From Gamsiella multidivaricata (Eukaryota; Mortierellomycota; Mortierellomycetes; Mortierellales; Mortierellaceae), in assembly GCF_025024155.1 (NCBI RefSeq), contig NW_026251717.1:186001-250000 (forward strand): DNA of 64,000 nt. Reading direction: 5' to 3'. The notes beneath the pieces are model-generated. The model did not search any database. It was not told the DNA's origin and was given only the letters and a program-made list of their open reading frames with translations. Each line of letters begins with the position of its first letter. Position 1 is the stretch's first letter. A program made the position numbers and the translations under genes. Of the stretch, positions 56,258 through 64,000 are shown piece after piece.

Positions 56258-57887
56258 TTAGCCAAGGCTGGTATCTCCCGGGCATGCTGTGTATACGGAA
56301 ATGGATTCCGAGGTGATTATGTCACATATAACTCCATTTGCACCGCAAGTCCATAACAGGACTGAAAAAAAAAATCGAGTATTTCTATATTTTATCACAC
56401 GAACGACTCTGGTCCTCGAGCTTCGTACTTGATAGCCATCCCAAGGGCCCGAACTGACAAGATGTATGGCCTGGTCAACCGTGGCAGTGTAGGGAGGCAT
56501 GTCTTGGTGATCTCTGTAAAGCGCGGACACGTCGTCAGGGACGTCGTGACTGATATTCTGAATGTAGTGGCGGTCTGTTCCTTTGGCTTCGACTAACGTT
56601 CTTTTAGGATCGGCATCTTGGAATAGCGCAGTGACCATTCTGAAGTGGATGACGAGGTTGCGCAGCTTCATGAGTCTTTGTAGGCGGCTCAAAAAAAAGA
56701 GAATATGGTGACTTGAGCGGCGCATTGGATGAGCGCAGGTCGAGAGATTAAAAACTAACAGCGCAGGACTAATAGGGGACTGAACCTTAAGCTAGAGGCA
56801 GAAATGGTGGTCAAAGGATTCTAGAGTGTAGGGCGGGACACATTATTCAAGGCCGCGAGGTCGAGAGGGTAGGAGAGAACCGGGTGGCGGAGGGAAGAGA
56901 AATATTGCATGGCAAAGCTGATCGCCAGGAGTGATGTTCAAAAGCATAGATCGATGGACAACCTGGTCGCTTTTGATCAGTGGGCATGGCAAGGGTCGGA
57001 ACTATCAAAATCGTTCGTTAACGTTGCTGCGATTGCTTTTCTGGCAGAGGGAGAGATGACCCTGAGGGAGTATCTGATCATGGCTAAAGTGGAACGTGAC
57101 GTCGTGGAGGCTAAACGAGCTAGAGGCCTCGCATAAGAGAAGGTACGGCTAGCTTGAAATGGACCAGACGGGGACATGCTTGAATGAGGGAGCCTCAGGT
57201 GGCGACAGAGTTGATGATGGTGTATCGAATGCATTTGAATGCTCACAGCAAAGGGCGCTGTCTGATGAGAAGGATTAGGATATCGACGCCGGGCAGGACC
57301 GGAGACTGAAAATTCCTCTATTATATCTTGAGTAACTGCTCAGGAACAAGGAAGGGAGCAAGGAGGGGCCATTGCGTGCATCGCGTCGAATCTTCAGGTT
57401 CTTTAACGATGTGCGCGTAAGGATTCATCCGAGGTCAGGCATTCAAAAATATTGGGCTCCGGCGCATCTTGTTGCGTATATTTTATTTTTCAGCGTCTGG
57501 AGACGCCTCGAGAATGCCAAGCAAGGTAATGTCGGATATTTGGCCTGGCGCGGGAAGATGCCAGTAAATTCAGCGACACAGGAGCCAAGGATCGGGTGTC
57601 CGAAGAGGAGGTTTGAGGGGTCGTAGTCTATCGAGATTCCATTGCTGACATGGATTTTGAAATGCGGGCTAAAGTTTTGGTCGACAGGAGAGAGTCTCGA
57701 TTGAGATGAGGAATGAGGCGATCTCGAGAAGGATCTCCGAAATGGTGAAAGTCTTGGATTGATCTGTGGCGGTAGTGCTGATGTTGGCGCTGGTCATGGC
57801 GGAGGAGTGCGATTCAGATGAGAAAGAGTAAGGCAATGAGTAGCCTAGGTCTTTACCGCGCTTGTCATCACGCGTTACTACGCGCAC
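56258..57887 (-). pseudogene. Decayed F-box/LRR gene
   Basis: On the minus strand the 5' piece (57797-57690) has an F-box-like start: KTFTISEILLEIASFLISIE after a short Thr/Ser-rich N-terminus (MTSANISTT). It breaks within the motif. Later pieces in other frames show repeat-like segments: around 57160-57250 (LIQACPRLVHFKLAV) and 56660-56730 (LSRLQRLMKLRNLVIHFRMV). The order fits an F-box/LRR gene on the same strand as its neighbour at 54-55.5 kb, broken by several stops and frame changes. Assignment is tentative. Confidence 0.45.
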
Positions 57888-60382
57888 TCAGTCCAACGCA
57901 CTCATTCCGTCGTTGCTCATTCAAATGCATCATCCCTTCACCAAGGTCAAGATCCAGGAGTCTGGATCTAGTTTGTGCCCTATTTGAAGGAGACATAGAT
58001 GTCCCTTCATACATCAATGAGGATTTCAAACTGTGTGTCTGTCTGAAGAGTGCTGGGGGACCAGCATGATACCCTTGTACCGAAAACGCGCTAGTGTCAC
58101 GGACCACTCGGGATCAAGTGTCCAGATGCTCAAGCAGCTGTCTGTACTACTCTCCACCAGACTAGATGTGGAGCCGACCAATGAGCGCCCACTGGAACTT
58201 AGTCAGTTGTGGAGGAGGAATGGGGCGGTGGGTGCCCATTACTCGCCGTCGCTGAGAGTCGTGTGGCACGACTGAAGTCGACTTGGTCTGGAGAACTATG
58301 ATCGAGGATGCTCAGAAATGCTCAGAAATGCTCCCGGGCGGAGGGCGCAAGGTAACGGTGAAGATGATCCACAAGCACATGCGTGTCTCTACATATTCAT
58401 GTACTTGAAGAATTTAGGACACAGAGGCCGGGCGCCAGTTTAACTGGTCGTGTCCTCCCCTGTGCCCTCTCCCGTGCCCTCTCCCGTGTCCTCTAGCTGT
58501 TTGCTTCCTTCTTTCTCCACAAACAAACAGGCGAACAAACGAGCAAGCAAACATGTAAATAAACAAACAAGCGAGCGAGCAAACAAACATACAAACAAAC
58601 AAACAGGCAAACAAACATATCTCTCCGTTCAATGAATCGTATGTTGCTTGTTTGCTGATTGTCTAGGAATGCACACAAACAACTTGTGTGCCGCTTTAAG
58701 AAGACGAAAGACAAGGAGGACCATCGCATTGCCACGGAGCAGGGCGAGTCCAATTGGGCGACAGGTTCAGCTGAGTGGCAACCTTGTGGAGAAAAGCATC
58801 CGCGGCAAGCAATGTTTTTGGTCTGTGGTGGTGTGGGGTCGTTTACAGCTCTCTGGGGGAGACATGGGGTGCGGCGGAGTGGTGCACATGGATGGGTTTG
58901 AATGGCTGACTCAGATTGGTAGGGAGGGCGACCTGGACGGGTCTGGATATTAAAAAGGCGCGGGGGTGGACGGGGGGGTGTGGCATGGTGGATGAATTCT
59001 GTGTAATACAGTTAGTAAGGACAAATGCACGAATGCACAAATGCACAAATACACAGAGGAGGACGGATGGTTGCGGATAATGGTGCTGACTGAGTTGTTT
59101 GCGTCCTTGCGTCTTTGTGTCCTTGTGCCTTTGTGGAGTAGGCGTGAGGGCTCCTATTCGCCCAAAGACTCTCACAAAATACAAGGTTCATTATCCTAAG
59201 GCTGCTCATTGCTCTCTGTCAAAGGCCCATTCCCGGTTGGTGTGTCCGTACCTTAGTCTACCCTAGTCTATCCACCTCTTTTTTCTCTCCTTATCACATT
59301 CATATCAAATGAGCACCTCGCCGATCCATCTCCCTCTCTTCTCCTCTTCCCTCTATTTCCTGCCTTTGTCGAGCGATGGAAAGTCGTGGTATTCGGCTCT
59401 GTATCCTGCTGATCCCGGATTGGCAACAACAGTTCGGATATAGAATCGCGTACGTCCGCTTATCTTATTTGTGGACTGGGATTGAATAGAGTGGAACACA
59501 GATAGCCGGCGCTATTTTTCGTCCTCCTAGTTACTCATGCCCTAAAATAAAGCTTAACCAATACTACGGCCTGGAATGTGATTGTGGAGCCGCAAGGTAG
59601 CGTTCCATATGTCCGGCAGTTCTGTCTCTTGCTCTCATCGATTCTCTAGAAAGGCACAAGAAACATGAAGAAAACGGCTCCCGCAAGGGAGGCTGCCTTG
59701 TGGCACCAGGGAGAGTCGTCAGTGGAGCAGAGACGTTCATGTTTTCTTATTTGAGCACCTGCAGGAATTCTCTTCTCTGTCCCCAGTGTTTGTAGCACAA
59801 GCCTTCTGTTCGTTGCACAGCGCGCGATTGTTGTCTAATTCTATAATTTTAGTCTATTCACTGGGAAAAATTGCTCTCACACCGCCGCACTTCCCCCTTT
59901 AATCATCCGATCGAGTAGCGCCCACTCCTCTCTTTACCTCTCATCTTTTGTTGTTCTGTCAGACGTTCTTTTGTCTGTCTTCATTGACTTTATTTTTATT
60001 TTCTCAAGGGTTCCGCGCTCACAACTGTGTCTCTTCCGTGCTTGTGAAGAATCGATCAGCTGCATTTAAGCGGAATAAACACTCATCTCCTCGAGCACCA
60101 CCCATTCATTTCACAGCCTGACTGGACACAAGCTGTAACCTACACTGTCTTCATGCGTTATCCTTCTTCACTGTACTGTGACGATATTTTGCAAAAAAAG
60201 ATCCTAATTTACATTAAATCAGTGCGAATTGAATTGAATCCTAGTGCTTTACAATAGAGACCACTATAAGGATTGGGAAACCAGGACCCAGATGTTGTTT
60301 ACTGAACAAACGCGTCGCACTCAGGCACACTCAGACACTCCACCCACTCCATCCACCATCATTCTCGACAAAGTCTACAGCA
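57888..60382. other. Intergenic, simple repeats
   Basis: No supported gene. Repeats include gtgccctctccc units (about 58460-58495), an imperfect (CAAA)/(CAAG)-rich microsatellite at about 58517-58620, and aaatgcac units (about 59026-59058). The last 500 bases are CT- and CA-rich and probably hold the promoter of the recombinase gene. Confidence 0.5.
58517..58618. repeat. Imperfect AAAC/AAGC-type tandem repeat
   Basis: About 100 bases of acaaacaaac, gagcaagc and gcgagc units in tandem; open in several frames on both strands only because of the repeat. Confidence 0.85.
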
Positions 60383-63300
60383 ATGGAGCACCCACACACC
60401 CCATATACCCACGGCCCCAGCAGCCGAGCTGGCTCTTCTTCCCAAAACCCAATTCCTAATGGTAAATGCACGCTCATCTTCAATGACAATCGACGCGACA
60501 TTCGTCTAGACGGAGCACGTCCATGGCAGACTGGCGCTCAACGGTTCGCTCTCCTTTCGCCTACATGTCTGCATAGCAGCGTTGTCCGTCGGCGGTTCCG
60601 ACAGAGGAGAGGAGCTGGAGGAGCTGGAAGAGGTGGAGCAAGAGATGGTACCCGAGACTCTTTTCGAAGGCCTCATTACTCCCTCCTGTGATGAGGTTGT
60701 CGACATGGGTCATGGCCCTTCCATGCAACCGCAATTCTCTCAACAACATGCAACCCAGCAACACCTGTCACCAAGAGCTCTAGAGAAATCTGTTCACCGT
60801 GAGATGTATCCTCGGCCCTCGGCCTTGCTTTCCAGCGGTTCCAGCGAGGCGTCCTCCTCTACATTGGTGACCAGCCTGTCGTCCCGCACGCGAAGCCGGC
60901 AAACAATATCCCAGGTCCAGGAGGGTCTGCGAGAACAACGTCGACGAGCTGTGGAGAACTCTCTGGCCGAGGCAGGAGTAGAAATGGAGCTTGCGGATGG
61001 ACAGGTTTCAGGACAGAGATTAGGAATGATGATGAACACGCTGGCAGAACAAGAAATCGACCTTATGATCCAGCAAGAACGCCAGGCACTTTTGACCAAA
61101 TCGACCGTATCAATGTACGAACGATACCAGCGGCATTGGGTGGTAAGTGTGAGGTTCGCACTGCCTCTAATACCTTATACTCGCAACAAGCACGCGTAAA
61201 ACCTAATGAACCTGACCTAATGCTTGACTTCTATCTCTCCAGGAGTGGTGCCGTCGAAAAGGATACCCAGATATCAACGTTTACTGCAAGAAGTTTCAGC
61301 GATATATGGCTGAGAATGTTGCTGAGGAGCCAGACCCTATGAAAGGTATCGAACCTTTACGCGCCAACCCAAAGGTCCGATCTCAGCAACGGCTGGCGTA
61401 CGATCCAAACCTGCCCCTGCCTTCCTACGAAACGGTGGATGCGTATATCAAGGCCGCCATCGATCTTTATGTCAGCCAGAAATCCGACTCCTCAAACAAG
61501 GCCATGCAAAACGAGCCCCACCCACGCTCCGCTCATGTCCGGACGCTCATGAAGAAGTATCAGCTAAGAGTGGCCGCGCTGAAGAAATCTATGGTCTCGA
61601 CCGATCTGACCTTTGACGAGGGAAACGACTTGGAGGTGTTGAGGCAGACGATGAAGACAGCTTGGACCCACAAGTACCGGCATCTAGGCGGTGGAAGGAA
61701 GCACGATGTCGTTGGCCTCCGCACTCGGCTTAACGCTGTATGGTCCCACTATATGGTAATGCGCGGTGAAAACATGAGGATGGCTACATTGGCTGACCTC
61801 GCCACTCACACCGTCAATCAAGGAAACTCTGGAGGACAAAGTGTTGTTGGTATCTCTCTTTCGATGCTACGAGGGAAAACGAACCGCGAGGGCAAGGAGA
61901 ATAAAGGAGTTATAGTGCGAAGCAAGGATGTTGAGGTCTGCCCCGTCGGTGCCTTCGTACTCTACCTCTATGAACTGTGGATGGTATGATCTCTCTCCTC
62001 TATTCCTCTATTTTTTTTTAATTTTTTTCCTTAATTTTTTTTTTTAATTTTTTTTTTAATTTTTTTTTTTAATTTTTTTTAATTTTTTTTTTTTTTTCGC
62101 GCTCATAACAATCGCCTTTTCATTTCTTCCTTTGTAGCATCCAAGAAGCCCTCCGGATTTCAACGAACACTCCTGGAGCGAGATCTTCATCCTATATGCA
62201 GGAGGGGATCCGTTGAAGCAGTTGTCACACAGTGCACAGTACAGGCATGCCGCCACAATGTGGAATAAATCGGCCAACCCAACGAACAAGCCCACTCATG
62301 CGCATCGAGGTTCTGGAGCGCGCCATGCTCTCGCGGCCGGGGCGGACATCGCCTCAATTGCGCAAGCTGGACACTGGAGCGTTGATCGCGTGGCGACACA
62401 TTATCTGGACCGACATTCTGCGCAGGTGGCTCTGAAAATGGCCGGGTGCACATTGCCAGGGGAGCGTCTATGGCTCGCGCGAAATACTCTCATCCCGCCT
62501 ATTGACCTTCAGCGACAAGTCTTCCCATTTATCGAACACTACTTCACGGATTCCGAGGATTGGCTCGTATGGACTTCCAATATCATGATGGATCGCGATA
62601 TATTCGAGGATCGGCCTTCCAACACCAGGATGAAAATTCTGAGCCAGGACATCCCCAAGCTGCGCATCCTTCTTCTATTGACACATCTGCGCAAAGTCCT
62701 TCTTCAAGACGCTGCGGTTCTCATCAATCTTCGAACTTCCGAATTTCGTTACGGCGAGCACCACATCTTCAGAGATCGTTTATTTGGCAGCACTCTATTC
62801 TTGAGGTTCCAGGAACGCTTACTTCACAGCATAGAAACTACACGCTCCCCGGTATCGGACAGCCTTGCCGCAAACGCTCCAGCCATCAACCACGAATTCC
62901 GCTCGCTGCACATGCGAGATGAGCAGAATAACCGCGTACTCAACGAGCTCCTCAAGACCACATCTGCTGTAAGAAACGAGCAGAGAGAAGACCTCATGGA
63001 GGCTACCTCCACCATTAAGGCTCGAATCGACGATCGATTCAGCGCTCTCGTCAGCTTTGCCTTCGACATATCATCTGGCCTCACTCAAGCGATAACCAAT
63101 TTATCTCAGAGGGAGCAGCAGGGAGCAGATCAAGGGCGTCAACCACAGAGTCAACAGAACTTGAATGGCTTACGACAACTTCAACAGGATCAAATGCAGG
63201 GGTTGCAGCTACTCCGAAATCTGGGACCCAGCCCGCAACTAGCGCAAGCGCAAGAGCTGTACATCCAGCTTATAGAGAAAACGCAACAGCTAATTCAGCC

Positions 63301-63934
63301 CCAAGGACATCAGCTATTGCATACGCTCCAGCCGCATGTTCGTGTTCAACGTTCTCAAGTAGAACGACAACTGCCGGGTGAAGAACAAGAAACAGCGGCG
63401 GAGCAGGAGCAAGCGGTGGTGGAACAAGAAGATGAGCAGGAACAGCAATCGGAAATCCATCAGGAAGCCACCTTGCATCTACCGGACCAGGAACAGGCGC
63501 TTCAACCGCCAGAGCATCAACCACAGCCTGAAGAGCATGACATAGAGGACCAAATGGACCAAATGGAAGAAGCGCTGGCGTACCCTAGATATCAACCACC
63601 TTTTATTGCTGACCACATCATGCTTGGACGCGACGATCCTCTTCGAGACCAATGGAAGGAGTGGTTCTTTGGACTGAATGGGCAACCATCACTTTGGCAA
63701 CTCAACAAGCACTACAAGTCCAAGTGGCGGAAGGGGAGCGACCAGAAAGCTAACACGCGGTCAAAGCAATTCTACTACAAGAGGCGTCTGATCCGCTCGG
63801 TGTTGAAAACCTCCTTGCGGATGCCTGGGTCCACATTGGAGTTGAGGGTTGAAGCAGCTCTACAATCAGTAGAAGAGCAGCTCCAAACGATGTCTATGAA
63901 CCGGTACGTGAAAACACTTGACGTAGAGAGATAG
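60383..63934 (+). CDS. Crypton-type tyrosine recombinase with GCR1_C DNA-binding domain (Ndc10-like)
   Basis: Four exons, 60383-60461, 60577-61142, 61243-61983 and 62138-63934, encode 1060 residues. The central part resembles Crypton/Ndc10 tyrosine recombinases. An N-terminal core-binding helix region (about 195-240; MYERYQRHWV) precedes a catalytic region with Arg389 in VWSHYMVMRGENMRM (box I) and then SGARHALAAGADIASIAQAG leading to HWS and THYLDR. That gives candidate catalytic Arg524, His541 and Tyr551; the position three before Arg524 is Ser rather than the usual His. The C-terminus (about 960-1030; LRDQWKEWFFG, SLWQLNKHYKSKWR, FYYKRRLIRSVL) fits the GCR1_C DNA-binding domain carried by fungal Cryptons. 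A long Gln/Glu-rich linker lies between. Cryptons move as circles using the recombinase; relatives have been domesticated as kinetochore proteins. All four exons are open and in phase, so the gene may be functional. Confidence 0.82.
62011..62097. repeat. Tandem AATTTTTTTT units in the third recombinase intron
   Basis: Repeated aatt plus T-run units fill most of intron 61984-62137, about 40 bases before the acceptor. Confidence 0.9.
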
Positions 63935-64000
63935 AAAGTGAATAAAAAAAGCTTGCCATTATGACCATTAAGACGTGCAACATGCGACATGAGAATGGAG

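Noticed and set aside
58450..58753. Frames of Lys/Asn/Gln or Cys/Val/Phe repeats
   Set aside because: They are translations of the AAAC/AAGC microsatellite in different frames.
1..64000. CRISPR arrays, rRNA and bacterial-type operons
   Set aside because: No regularly spaced identical repeats with unique spacers, no rRNA signature sequences, and gene structure is eukaryotic throughout.

Overview
The window looks like nuclear DNA of an early-diverging filamentous fungus, most likely Mortierellaceae (Mortierellomycota). Genes are spliced with short GT-AG introns, often carrying pyrimidine tracts. The core genes are ordinary fungal ones (Prp2/DHX16, NF-YA/HAP2, MCM1-type MADS box, SSZ1, HYPK, ERGIC-53-like lectin, Hop1-like HORMA protein). 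The accessory genes (Crinkler-type proteins, a Fanzor/TnpB-like element, a Crypton-type tyrosine recombinase with a GCR1_C domain, MULE relics, many F-box/LRR genes) fit that group. The assignment is inference from gene content; no rRNA or tRNA was found.

Layout. 0-11 kb is core: an L-type lectin of the ER-Golgi pathway, a MADS-box factor, and convergent to it the spliceosomal DEAH helicase Prp2/DHX16. 11-20.6 kb is accessory: a long broken gene with the RuvC and zinc-ribbon signatures of TnpB/Fanzor nucleases, a broken MULE transposase, an orphan C-terminal exon, then an apparently intact Crinkler gene with a P-loop ATPase and a REase-like C-terminus. 22-35 kb is core again: BTB-TLDc, Hop1-like HORMA-PHD, NF-YA, a small Asn/Gln-rich protein, HYPK, and the ribosome-associated Hsp70 Ssz1. 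35-48 kb is gene-poor and relic-rich: a small unknown protein, a secreted Cys-rich peptide interrupted by TAG, a second Crinkler gene broken by a stop and a frameshift, a Ty3-like protease relic and a PD-(D/E)xK relic. 48-58 kb is an F-box/LRR cluster (three intact genes and one decayed). The window ends with a complete four-exon Crypton-type gene whose tyrosine-recombinase residues are largely retained.

How the genes relate. HYPK and SSZ1 lie next to each other on the same strand, and both act on nascent chains at the ribosome. The two Crinkler loci share an identical 5' exon pattern but have different NTPase and nuclease modules. Both Crinklers sit in islands of transposon debris. Splice sites were placed by eye using reading-frame phase and protein continuity; less certain ones are flagged in the entries.
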